Position numbers and translations under genes: made by a program
Shown here: positions 45,649 to 58,200 of the stretch, piece after piece
How the letters are laid out: each line of letters starts with the position of its first letter
Numbering within the stretch: the stretch's first letter is position 1
Notes under the pieces: model-generated
The model's database searches: none
What the model saw: only the letters and a program-made list of their open reading frames with translations
What the model was told of the DNA's origin: nothing
NCBI GenBank assembly: GCA_914767715.1
Contig: OU612065.1
Span: 35,156,001 to 35,216,000 of the forward strand
From: Membranipora membranacea
Lineage: Eukaryota; Bryozoa; Gymnolaemata; Cheilostomatida; Membraniporidae
Length of the DNA stretch: 60,000 nucleotides
Direction: 5' to 3'

Positions 45649-48600
45649 ATGGGTCCGGCTCGGCGTAGCACCAGGAACACTACCACATCCTATTTCAGGA
45701 GGGCTCCTTATAACCTGAGAAGTCACTCCAGAGCCAGAGTTAACTACTACGATACCATTGCTGCAGGAGATGGCGATAAACCTGCTGCAGAAGTCCCCGC
45801 CGAGACTAAACCTCACTTCTCTCTCATTGGTCAGAATATTAAACTTCTGACCAATGAGAGAGAAATGACTCATCTGAGCAATGCAATCGGCGGGTACAGA
45901 AGCTGCGCAGCCGCAATAACTTGGTTCATGCACAGCTTCCCATCTTCACCACAAAAAACACAAACCACACACACACAAGGCTGCAACTCATCAAAACAAC
46001 TGTCTGTGACCTGCTGTCTGTGATGCAACACATAAATCTTTGGGTGAATTTGTTATATTTTGGAGTTGTCCACTCAGTATAATATCTTATGCATGGCAAA
46101 ATCATAGCTCAGCTTCGGGATCTATTACTTTTCGGAAGAGCAACAATATATGGGGCCAACAACAGCTTGAGCACAAAAGCTAACACTGATGTGACTAATG
46201 ATATTATATAAATATATATATATATACATAATATATATATACATATACTTCATACTGTGACAGATAGAGAAGTTGGAGCTGAACACAGAGAAGAACACAG
46301 CGGCTCACCACACAGATCAGTATGAGGTGGATTATCTGGTACTAAGACGAGGTCAGAGCTTCACATTCTCTCTCAGGCTGGCTAGAGCTCTCACTGATGA
46401 CGAGAAGGCTACATTCATCATCAGCACCGGCAGGAATCCTTACCCTAGTAAAGGTATACAAGTGCAACAAGAAGCGGAGACCACAGGCAGATTTACTTCG
46501 CTATTATCTATGTGCTATTGCGGATTTGGCTGCTGTGTACTATCAGAATATCCTCTCCCCTGTTAGCAAACTTCCCCACATCATTGAAGAGGGGTATATA
46601 TAAAGGAGAATTTACCGTGTATAGTATTCTTAGCTTTATTCCTAATCAACACATACGCAATTCTTATTTTATTCAAATGTATTATATGTTGATATATTAT
46701 TATATTATGGTGGTGTTACTCCCAACCATAGTATCAACAGTTGCTTTTGCTTACAGGTACATTGTTATCATTCCGTCTCAATCAGCCCAGTAAGAAGTTT
46801 GGGTGGAGTGTTGAATCTACCACCAAAGGCAGACAAGAGTTTGATATAAAGATCACCTCTTCTCACGATGCACTTATCGGCATGTATACCATGGCTGTGC
46901 AATTAACCTCTCCTAGCACTACAAAAACCCTCAAGATGAAGAAAACCTTCTGCGTTATATTCAACCCCTAGGAGGCTAAGGATGATGTCTATGTGGCAGG
47001 TAGGTCTTCCTTCAAATCATCCAATGAGACCATTGCTATTATTCTTGCATGCCTTTGGATTTACCATAAAATTCTACCATCATTTTTGAAGTTGTCCTCT
47101 CTTATTTTGAGATTTTTGTTGTTGCTGTAGCATTAGAACTGCTCACCGCATTACGTCCTGTAAGTATACCAATTCTAATAATGCCCTGTCAGCTCTAATT
47201 TGCGTCCTTCGTTGCATACCTTCCCTTCTTTTGCTGTGCTGTTGGTAGGGCCTATAGTTAGATTTCATCATGAAATATTATTAGTGACCTGCTCAGGGGC
47301 TGTGATGAATGGTATGCCACCTACACCAAGGACTCCTTGCATACACTGCCTTTCATGCTGAGCTCTAAAAAATTTTGTTGTTTGAAAATATTGAATCCCG
47401 CCTAAGTTATGCTGGTTCAACAACCTTAAGCCTTGTACTAGTTTTCTGCTGGTAAATTTTATAAAGACATTGAAGTTAGATGAAAGGGTAAGATGAGGGT
47501 TTGAGGGCCTCCGCTAACATGATTATGCTTTTGCAAAGCCCACTGATTGTGATTGTTACATAGTATCTATCAGTCTCATTTTACTTGCAACTCACTGCTG
47601 ACGGTGTTTTCTGAAAGTGGGAGTTTGAGCTCCTTAGTTGATAGATGTACCTCTTATGTAGGTAAAGTAACTCTAGAAATTAGCGCTGGGACACATGTTT
47701 AGGTAGAGTTAGTAGTACACGCCAGAGTTTATCATATGATGTGATATCGCTTACTTGACCTTAATGTGTCCGAGAACACAGTTAGCATTCTCATAGATAT
47801 GCATGCGTATATAAAAGTTTTTAGCATATCTTGAAGTTGCCCTTCCATTATTTGTTGAAATCAATGGATGGACAATTTCTAATAACAGCTATATAACTCA
47901 ATTACTACATTGCACCAGGGAGTTGTCCAAAACTCCCTGTTCGTATCAACTTTAATTCAATGCCTGAACACTGAAATAGTTGTATAGAATACCTTCAGTC
48001 AAAATGTAATGCGAATAGCAGTTTTTCACTGTTTTTAAGTACTGGTAACTCCTTGGCACAGGGCTCAAACTAAGTCAATTATGCAGTAATTCTTGAAAAA
48101 ATGTCACTCTGCTTTTAATGCTCAGGTCAAAATTGTAGATTTAGTGAGACACTTAGCTCATTAATCAGGACAATTATATCATATTATTCACATGAAGACA
48201 GTCACCTATCAAATATGTGACTTACAGATCAGGATGCCTCGATATGATAATGTTCATCAACCTGCAGATTTATAGCGACACAACTCAGTTAAATTTAGTA
48301 GTAATCACCTCTGTGGTTTTATCTACCTGAGTAATGGCATCTAAAGTGATGGGAAAAAAATTGTTTTTTTCTTCTTGTATAACGTCAATTTTGCTGCAAC
48401 CATAGAAATGATGTGGTTTTTCTTTTTTTGATATAAGGAGTCTCAGTCGGTCATGACATTGCCTCCATTTAGTATGAAAATAAAATTGTGTCTGTAGGAT
48501 AAAATCAATAGGTGGAGGAACTGGCAAATCATCAAATTAACCATACCGACACCGGCTAAAGATACGTTATCAATGAAGTACACGTGAAAATTCAGCGCAG

Positions 48601-48774
48601 AGTATATGTAGCCGAGTAATTCAATTTTGAGACTTGTAGTGTTTTTTTTATACAGATGAGAAGCAGAGAGAGGAGTATGCGATGAACGAGACGGGACGTA
48701 TATGGGTAGGGTCTAAAGTGAAGAGTTACGGTAAGCCCTGGGTGTTGGGACAGTTTGAGGAATGCTCTCTAGAG
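45649..48774 (+). pseudogene. Transglutaminase pseudogene, copy A
   Basis: Exon 1 starts at 45649 but diverges from copy C after 45812. Its final codons, the splice donor and most of intron 1 are replaced by unrelated DNA with a 20-bp palindrome. Exon 2 (46264-46453) is intact. Exon 3 (46757-46999) keeps its length but has a nonsense TAG at 46969-46971 where copies B and C have TGG (Trp). Exon 4 begins at 48656 and is cut off at 48774, after about half its length, by the duplication breakpoint. Three independent lesions make it non-functional as a transglutaminase. A short transcript from the retained promoter remains possible. Confidence 0.8.
45817..45864. repeat. Perfect 20-bp palindrome in the broken exon 1
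   Basis: TTCTCTCTCATTGGTCAGAA (45817-45836) and its exact complement TTCTGACCAATGAGAGAGAA (45845-45864) are separated by 8 nt. They start five bases after the point where copy A diverges from copy C, so they mark the rearrangement junction. Confidence 0.85.
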
Positions 48775-48834
48775 ACCTGCTTCATCATTGATGATATGCA
48801 ATGAAAACAATCACTCTCTCTTATACTGTGACAG

Positions 48835-49535
48835 ATAGAGAAGTTGGAGCTGAACACAGAGAAGAACACAGCGGCTCACAACACAGATCAGTATGAGGTG
48901 GACTATCTGGTACTGAGACGAGGTCAGAGCTTTACACTCTCAATGATGACGAGAAGGCTACGTTCATCATCAGCACCGGCAGGAATCCTTACCCTACTAA
49001 AGGTATACAGGAACAACAAGAAGCGGAGACCACAGGCAGATTTACTTCGCTATTATCTATGTGCTATTGCAGAATTGGATGCTGTGTACTATCAGAATAT
49101 CCTCTCCCCTGTTAGCAAACTTCCCCACATCATTGAAGAGGGGTATATATAAAGGAGAATTTAACGAGTATAGTATTCTTAGCTTTATTCCTAATCAACA
49201 CATACGCAATTCATATTTTATTCAAATGTATTATATGTTGATATATATTATATTATAGTGGTGTTACTCCCAACCATAGTATCAACAGTTGCTTTTGCTT
49301 ACAGGTACATTGTTATCATTCCGTCTCAATGAGCCCAGTAAGAAGTTTGGGTCTACCACCAAAGGCAGACAAGAGTTTGATATAAAGATCATCTCTTCTC
49401 ACGATGCACTTATCGGCATGTATACCATGGCTGTGCAATTATCCTCTCCTAGCACTACAAAAACCCTCAAGATGAAGGAAACCTTCTGCCTTATATTCAA
49501 CCCCTGGGAGGCTAAGGATAATGTCTATGTGGCAG
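48835..49535 (+). pseudogene. Transglutaminase pseudogene, copy B (exons 2 and 3 only)
   Basis: Exon 2 starts at 48835 with the usual ATAGAGAAGTTGGAG but has lost 22 nt in the middle, which shifts the frame. Exon 3 (49305-49535) has an in-frame loss of 12 nt (four residues) relative to A and C and no stop. No exon 1 or exon 4 is present in this unit. It cannot make a transglutaminase. Splice sites around both exons are still intact. Confidence 0.8.
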
Positions 49536-51274
49536 GTAGGTCTACCTTCAAATTTTCCCATGCGACCATTGCTATTATTCTTGCATTACACATTACACAT
49601 TATACATGCCTTTGAATTTACCATAAAATTCTACCATCATTTTTGAAGTTGTCCTCTCTCATTTTGAGATTTTTGTTGTTGCTGTAGCATTAGAACTGCT
49701 CACCGCATTACGTCCTGTAAGTATACCAAATCTAATAATGCCCTGTCAGCTCTAATTTGCGTCCTTTGTTGCGTACCTTCCCTTCTTTTGCTGTGCTGTT
49801 GGTAGGGCCTAAAGTTAGATTTCATCATGAAAAATTATTAATGACCTGCTTAGGGGCTGTGATGAATGGTATGCCACCTACACCAAGGACTCCTTGCATA
49901 CACTGCCTTTCATGCTGAGCTCTAAAAAATTTTGTTGTTTGAAAAAATTGAATCCCGCCTAAGTTATGCTGGTTCAACAACCTTAAGCCTTGTACTAGTT
50001 TTCTGCTGGTAAATTTTATAAAGACATTGAAGTTAGATGAAAGGGTAAGATGAGGGTTTGAGGGCCTCCGCTAACATGATTATGCTTTTGCAAAGCCCAT
50101 TGATTGTTACATAGTATCTATCAGTCTCATTTTGCTTGCAACTCACTGCTGACGGTGTTTTCTGAAAGTGGGAGTTTGAGCTCCTTAGTTAATAGATGTA
50201 CCTCTTATGTAGGTAAAGCAACTCTAGAAATTAGTGCTGGGACACATGTTCAGGTAGAGTTAGAAGTACACGCCAGAGTTTATCATATGATGTGACGTCG
50301 CTTACTTGACCTTAATGTGTCCAAGAACATAGTTAGCATTCTCATAGATATGCATACGTATATAAAAGTTTTTAGCATAACTTGAAGTTGCCCTTCCATT
50401 ATTTGTTGAAATCAATGGAGGGACAATTTCTAATAACAGCTATATAACTCAATTACTACTTTGCATCAGGGAGTTGTCCAAAACTCCCTGTTCGTATCAA
50501 CTTTAATTCAATGCCTGAACACTGAAATAGTTGTATAGAATGCCTTCAGTCAAAATTTAATGCGAATAGCAATTTTTTTCACTGTTTATAAGTACTGGTA
50601 ACTCCTTGGCACAGGGCTCAAACTAAGTGTAAGTCGATTATGCAGTAATTCTTGAAAAAATGTCACTCTGCTTTTAATGCTCAGGTCAAAATTGTAGATT
50701 TAGTGAGACACGTAGCTCATTAATCAGGACAATTATATCATATTATTCACATGAAGACAGTCACCTATCAAGTATGTGACTTACAGATCAGGGATGCCTT
50801 GATATGATAATGTTCATCAACCTGCTGATTTACAAAAAAAAAATTTTGTTGTTTGAAAAAATTGAATCCCGCCTAAGTTATGCTGGTTCAACAACCTTGT
50901 ACTAGTTTTCTGCTGGTAAATTTTATAAAGACATTAAAGTTAGATGAAAAGGTAGGATGAGGGCTTGGAGGCCTCCGCTAACATGATTATGCTTTTGCAA
51001 AGCCCACTGATTGTAACATAGTATCTCTCTGTCTTATTTTGCTCACAAGTCACTGCTGACGGAATTCTCCAACAAGGTTGGAGTTTAAGCTCCTTAGTTG
51101 CTAAGTTTAGCTCTCATGTAGGAAAAGTAACTCTAGAAATGAGTGCTGGGACTCATCTTCAGGTAGAGTTAGTAGTACATTGTGAGCAAACACCAGAGTT
51201 GATCACATGATGCGACATTGCTAACTTTACCTGAATGTGTTCCAGTACATAGTTAGCATTCTCATAGATTAGCA

Positions 51275-53250
51275 TATAGCATAAGTTGTTATGGCACGGA
51301 CAATATTTGATGGCAGGATACTGATCACGTTTTATACTTCATTAGTGTATGTTCTGTAAAATTCACCGGGTGTACCCAGTTGCAGTGGTCATATTTAGAA
51401 ATTAAAAGGTGTTTTGTTTTGGCATTATATGTGTGGGGAAATAACTCCTAATCTGTGTAATCTAGCTAATCTAATAATTAGGGAATTCCAGGTTGAAATT
51501 GCATTGTGGGATTTTGTTGACATGGCAACTAATTCACCAAGTAAACTTGTAGAGAAGTATCAGACCAGCACAAATTGAAAAATTTCAATTGAACTATGTC
51601 AAACTTCTTATGAGGCTAGTATGATATTGTATGGTCTTAAGACCACTGTCTTGGGGTAATTACAAACAACATTTTTGATGTTTCAATTGCCTCTTATGTC
51701 ATTTTTCGGCTGGATATATTTTGCATCACACTAGTCTGAGCCCCCCAGACTCTTGCCCACCACCCGACGGCACCCCGGCATAACACATGAGCTAAGAGTT
51801 CAATGAGTGCCTCACTTTTCAGAAAGAAATCCAACTGACAGAGTCTGAAAAACTTAGATATGCCAGCTTTGCATAATTTCCTAACATGCTAAAGACATGA
51901 TATGGGGATATGCGGTGGCGCTGTCTCTAACCAACCACCTCATGCAATGATAAAACATTACTATGTAGAACCCAAAACTATAGTTTTGACTTGTGCCAAC
52001 TGCATCAAACTCTTGACTTCCCACTAATCGCATATCGATAATGTGAATATTTGGGATATGCAGTAGTGCTGCGGCTGACCTCTTCAACTGGGTACACACT
52101 TTTTTCCTACATCAAATTTGTCTCACGCTATCATGTTTTGAGCAGTTTTACGTCTAGGCTGCTTTTCGTCTTGTTCTCTTTGAGATGTAGTGTAGTGCTG
52201 TCGCTGACCACCTTTTAAAATGATGTGATCGAATATCTTGTTAAAATCATACATATTGTCGTGTTTTATGCTGACCATATTAACCACTTAACATTTCACT
52301 TACCTAACCGATTGTGAATAAAATTGCAGTATGCTGCCGCTGACATGATTGCTACAACCGGGTACACTCTCAGTTTTGGATTCAGCACGTTGTTCTACCC
52401 TAGATATACCCTTGTTTTAAACTTGTAACATTTCACTTATTATTAGCGATTTTTAGAAAAATTGTGATATGCTGCCGCGCTGCCGATCTTCCGCTGACGT
52501 GATTGCTACAACTGGGTAAACTATACCAAGTTTAGTCCATTTGCCTGCATTCCGAGTGACTCCCAATCCAGTGGAAGGGAGCAACAGGAATGCAGGCAAT
52601 TGGATCAAACTTGTTCTAGCTTACACCCTTATATTCAGCACGTTGTTATACCCTTGAAACACCTTTTATTTAAACTCTTAATATTTCACTCATTAAAAGC
52701 AATTTTTAGAAGAAATAAGGATATGCTGCCGCTGACATGATTGCTACAACTGGGTACACCCTTAATTTTGGATTCAGCAAGTTGTTCCACCCTAGAAACA
52801 CCTTTTATTGAGTTCTTAATATTTTACTTATTATATGCAATTTTGAGAAATATTGCGGATATGCCGCAAGACAGTATCATACTAACCTCATAAAGATCTG
52901 AGAATATACTTATTGAAAATATTTCCTGATGTAACACGAGCAGACTTCTGCAAGTTTACTTGGTAAATAAATTGGCAAGTCAACAAAATCCCCACAATGC
53001 AGTTTCAACCTGGAATTCCCGGTAGATTAGATAAGTAAAATTACACAGAATAGAAGTTATGTCACCACACATATAATGCAAAAACAAAACACCTTTTAAT
53101 TTATAACTATGACAATTACAACTGGGTACACCCGGTAGATTTTACAGAAGAAACATCAATGAAGTATAATATGCGATCAGTTTCCTGCCATCAAAAGTTG
53201 TCCATGCCATTATTTTATCGAGCAGTTATTGCTAGGCTGCTTCTGGCCTA
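51275..53250. mobile_element. Foldback element, copy 2
   Basis: Homologous along its length to 6710-8582 in the same orientation, with GCTGCTTCTGGCCTA as the right end at 53250. The left end lacks the outermost ~15 bp. It carries two segments absent from copy 1: the CTAGTCTGAGCCCCCC repeat at about 51728-51779 and ~75 bp near 51917-51995. It sits within transglutaminase intron 3 sequence, and about 260 bp of intron seen in unit C is missing at the junction. Confidence 0.75.
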
Positions 53251-55118
53251 TTGGCGCAGGGCTCAAACTAAGTTAATTATGCAGTATTTCTTGAAAACAT
53301 GTCACTCTCCTTTTAATGCTCAGGTCAACATTGTAGATTTAGTGAGACACATAGCTCAGTCGCTCATTAATCACGACAATTATATCATATTATTCACATG
53401 AAGACAGTCACCTATCAAGTATCTTACGTATGATCAGAGAGTTTGTGACATACTGACCCAAACTCCTTGGCATTGGCAAGCAGGGATGATTGTATAATTA
53501 CCTCCCTACTACCACTCCTTGCTACTACCTATATCTGGTATAATGACATGGGCAAGTTATAATAGCGAGTTGCCCTCTCTTTCCAAGTGTGAAGAGAAAA
53601 CTACTATTATTTATTTACAACCTGCACACAAAAACTTTGAGAACTCAATGATTTTAAATTTTGAAGGTTTGTAGATTCTCGGGCGTAAATCTAATTAGGT
53701 AAATCTGCTTTATTTTGAAAGGGGAGAAGAAAAGTGAGGAAAAATTTTGCTTGAACTTTTGCAGAAAAAGAGGAGGTGAGTTTGTGTGCATGCATGAATG
53801 TGCAACCATAATAATTATGTTAACCAAGGACGACAGCTAAGTAAATTTGAAAGTTCAAGGAAGGTGAATGTTATGTAAGTCAAGTGTAATTATTAGATAA
53901 TACTACTAACTAACTCTACTCACTGTCTGTTGTTTCAAATCAGTTGAGTTTCTTAATTACTATTACCAACTTTTAGCTGGTTAAAGTGTCAGATCTAGGT
54001 AATCCTTTCTCTAGAGTTGATCCCCAATGAACTCTTTCGCCAGGCATTCGTGATTGAAAGGAGAGAGGGAGCTCATTGTCTCATTGAGTCAACACTCTCT
54101 GCAAGCCAGCAAGTTGATGTGCTTGCTCTTGAACAGAAAAGCTGACTGAGATTGAGACTGAATGGCAGCAGGTCCCAAACTCCCTGATGGCAGTGTAGCT
54201 TGCACAGTCTGTTCTCTCCCCACTATTCTAACATAACTTAAACTTGCACATTACTCATATAGCCATCATTTACGATCAGGATTAATCACGACATTGTTGC
54301 TCCTGGGTAATAGTAGCTTGGGCATCCGTGCTCAAATCTTCATCACACTGGGGCAAGGAGTGAGACATATAGGAATTCACCTGCAAAAATACGATGGGTA
54401 TACTAATTCAGTACGAAGAATGGCTTATGGACTCTAGATGTTTGCAAGCAGATGGCATTGGCCGTAAGTGTGATGGAGGAAGGAAGGTCACGGCTCTGTC
54501 TAGGTGACTAGGTGTAACAGCGGATCTGCGGAATAATCTGATGCATAAAAACAGGGCTCCATTGTTGCAATATGTTATTAAACGATATGACTGAGGCGTA
54601 TAACAACACAAAGTGTTGATGTGTGATAGGTTATTAGCTTTAATAGTTCCCAATAACTTAAATTATGAGTTTCCTGCTCATCATGATCAATAGATTTACT
54701 GTATTCAGCTAACACCGCTACCCGGCCTAAACATGGTCATATGTCTGCTCGAGAAACCAAACATAGATTGACCCCTATATCAGGCTGTGATAATCATTCT
54801 CAGAATTGTATCATCTACCACTAGACGACCAAACCTAAGTTTTCATTGCCCCCAGGCTACCATTTACAACGAAACGTTTGGAGGATGAAACATCAAAAGA
54901 CGATTTGGCAGATTTGCTCCATTTAGCTTCAGTTTAGTACAGGGTATCTCTAGAGGCCTGGTGGATGTTGAAAAGTTATTTATGCATATATTATGTACGA
55001 TTGTTATGATGATGACCTACTCTATAGGGTGCTTCTCTACCCAATAGAGCATAATAGCACTTTATCATCGAATAACTTTTTAATTTTTTAATAATTTTCA
55101 GTAGTTGACTGATATATA

Positions 55119-55298
55119 ATGGGTCCGGCTCGACGTAGCACCAGGAACACTACCACATCCTATTTCAGGAGGGCTCCTTACAACCTGAGAAGTCGCTCCA
55201 GAGCCAGAGTTAACTACTACGATACCATTGCTGCAGGAGATGGCGATAAACCTGCTGCAGAAGTCCCCGCCGAGACTAAACCAAAACCTTTACCAAAG
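55119..55298 (+). CDS. Transglutaminase C exon 1
   Basis: Sixty codons from an ATG in ATAATGGGT context to CCAAAG, followed by the donor GTGAGG, phase 0. It encodes a variable, basic N-terminal extension (MGPARRSTRN, SRSRARVNYYD) ahead of the conserved domain. Copy A has the same start but a different end. Confidence 0.85.
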
Positions 55299-58200
55299 GT
55301 GAGGTGACGAGCAAGCACTTCTTTATAGTGTTGCAGCTAAATAACATAACAATTATCATATTGGCATTTTGGTTAAATTTGTTTCGCAGACCAAGTTCTT
55401 TTCTCTTAGTGGCGTGGGACTTGTGTAAATGGTAATGTAATAGGCCAGACTTCTCTTGCACCGTAATTAAGTTAATACCACTCAGAATGTAATGACACAC
55501 AGAAGGTTTGCATTGGTAGTAAGTGGCACAATACTAGCCTGTCTTCATCTAATGTGTGTAAATTCATGTTAATGATTATGTAGATGAACTAATAGTTTGA
55601 ATCGAAGCAGTTCCTTATTGACCTGTGACAACCAGGTACTTCTACACTCAGCGCTCCCTCATGTTGCTGATTACAAGTTTGTACAAATAGTTAGTCAATC
55701 AATGCTTGGGTTGGCTTATATCCCAAATTAATTCTATGCCTGCTTAAAAATAGGTGTAATCGGCTCTTTCCCTGATCTGGTTTGTAAATATTCTAATCCC
55801 TTTAGTTTATTGATTGTAGAATTGAGCGCCAAGCTGTAACAGTGGTTATTGTGAATAGTCACAAAGCTCACCTATGCATGACCGAATCAATTTAACCTGT
55901 CAATACAACCGGTGCTAGTTTGTAATGGGAAAACAAACATGACTGATCAATGATTGAACTTTTGGCCTTGACCATAAAAAAGAAATAATCCCCATTGTGG
56001 TGTTTTGTGGTGGTTAGTGTAAGAGATGGCAGAAGGTTATCGCCCTAAATCCAGGATAGCAACATGGGAAAATAATTAATTTGATGATGGTTATGTCATT
56101 TGATGGAGTAGGTTAATTATGGAAGTAAATCCAAAAATGCAGATGTGCAAAATCCACAAGGGTCTCAGAATGGCAAGTCAAGCTAAGGCATGTGGAGGAC
56201 AATGAGAAATTATCACTACTGACTAAGAGTTTTTTATTAAAAATGAATTCGGAGTTCATTTTCAATAGTGTCAACAGAGACTATAGATAATATGCACAGT
56301 CTCTGGTGTCAATATGAACAGTTCTGAGATAATGTCGATATCAATTTAACATCATACACTGAAGTAATTATGGTGCGCTATCAAGCGTTGCTGCGCTCGG
56401 CCCTGTCAGTCTAATAAAACCTTTCCGGTTATACTAAGAGTATGCAACACATAAATCTTTGGGTGAATTTTTTATATTTTGGTGTTGTCCACTCAGTATA
56501 ATATCTTATGCATGGCAAAATCATAGCTCAGCTTGGGGATCTATTACTCTTCGGAAGAGCAACAATATATGGGGCCAACAACAGCTTGAGCACAAAAGCT
56601 AACACTGATGTGACTAATGATATTATATATTAAATAAAATTGATATTATATATATAAATATATATATGTATATATATGTATATATATTATTGTTAAATAA
56701 AGTTGATATTATATATATGTATATATACATAATATATATATACATATACTTCATACTGTGACAGATAGAGAAGTTGGAGCTGAACACAGAAAAGAACACA
56801 GCGGCTCACCACACAGATCAGTATGAGGTGGATTATCTGGTACTAAGACGAGGTCAGAGCTTCACATTCTCTCTCAGGCTGGCTAGAGCTCTCACTGATG
56901 ATGAGAAGGCTACATTCATCATCAGCACCGGCAGGAATCCTTACCCTAGTAAAGGTATACAAGTGCAACAAGAAGCGGAGACCACAGGCAGATTTAATTC
57001 GCTATTATCTATGTGCTATTGCAGATTTGGATGCTGTGTACTATCAGAATATCCTCTCCCCTGTTAGCAAACTTCCCCACATCATTGAAGAGGGGTATAT
57101 ATAAAGGAGAATTTAACGAGTATAGTATAATCAGCTTTATTCCTAACCAACACATACGCAATTCATATTTTATTCAAATGTATTATATGTTGATATATAT
57201 TATATTATAGTGGTGTTACTCCCAACCATAGTATCAACAGTTGCTTTTGCTTACAGGTACATTGTTATCATTCCGTCTCAATCAGCCCAGTAAGAAGTTT
57301 GGGTGGAGCGTTGAATCCACCACCAAAGGCAGACAAGAGTTTGATATAAAGATCACCTCTTCTCACGATGCACTTATCGGCATGTATACCATGGCTGTGC
57401 AATTATCCTCTCCTAGCACTACAAAAACCCTCAAGATGAAGGAAACCTTCTGCCTTATATTCAACCCCTGGGAGGCTAAGGACGATGTCTATGTGGCAGG
57501 TAGGTCTTCCTTCAAATTTTCCCATGCGACCATTGCTATTATTCTTGTGTGCTTTCGGATTTACCATAAATTCTACCATCATTTTCGAAGTTGTCCTCTC
57601 TCATTTTGAGTATTTTTTTGTTGCTGTAGCATTAGAACTGCTCACCGCATTACGTCCTGTAAGTATACCAAATCTAATAATGCCCTGTCAGCTCTAATTT
57701 GCGTCCTTTGTTGCGTACCTTCCCTTCTTTTGCTGTGCTGTTGGTAGGGCCTAAAGTTAGATTTCATCATGAAATATTATTAGTGACCTGCTTAGGGGCT
57801 GTGATGAATGGTATGCCACCTACACCAAGGACTCCTAGCCTACACTGCCTTTAATGCTGAGCCCAAGGAGATTTTGTTGTTTGAAAAAATTGAAATCCAC
57901 TAATCTACCTCCTAAGTTATGCTGGTTCAATAACCTTGTACTAGTTTTCTGCTGGTAAATTTAATAAAGACAATTGAAGTTAGATGAAAGGTTAGGATAA
58001 CATGATTATGCTTTTGCAAAGCCCACTGATTGTAACATAGTATCTATCTGTCCTATTTTGCTCACAAGTCACTGCTGACAGAACTCTGCAAAAGTTTGGA
58101 GTTTAAGCTCCTTAGTTACTAAATGTAGCTCTCATGTAGGAAAAGTAACTCTAGAAATGAGCACTTGGACTCATGTTCAGGTAGAGTTGGTAGTACACTG

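Larger units (their letters stand above)
43953..48774 (+). repeat. Transglutaminase duplication unit A
   Basis: Begins at TCTTACGTATGA, matching 53422 in unit C, and stays near-identical to C through the 5' flank and exon 1. It ends abruptly inside exon 4 at 48774. The 5' flank (about 1.7 kb) is retained, so the promoter was copied as well. Confidence 0.8.
48775..53421 (+). repeat. Transglutaminase duplication unit B (rearranged)
   Basis: Starts at the breakpoint in copy A's exon 4 and carries exons 2 and 3 plus intron 3. Intron 3 contains an internal direct duplication: the block starting AAAAATTTTGTTGTTTGAAAA near 49925 recurs near 50838. The second foldback element (51275-53250) then interrupts it. 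Its end abuts unit C at 53422. Confidence 0.7.

Noticed and set aside
45571-45933. 120-codon minus-strand frame over transglutaminase copy A exon 1
   Set aside because: Antisense shadow of exon 1 plus the palindrome insertion; absent in copy C.
50104-50295. Possible extra transglutaminase exon in intron 3 of copy B
   Set aside because: A peptide with alternating hydrophobic residues reads through, but copies A and C break the frame and no splice pair flanks it.
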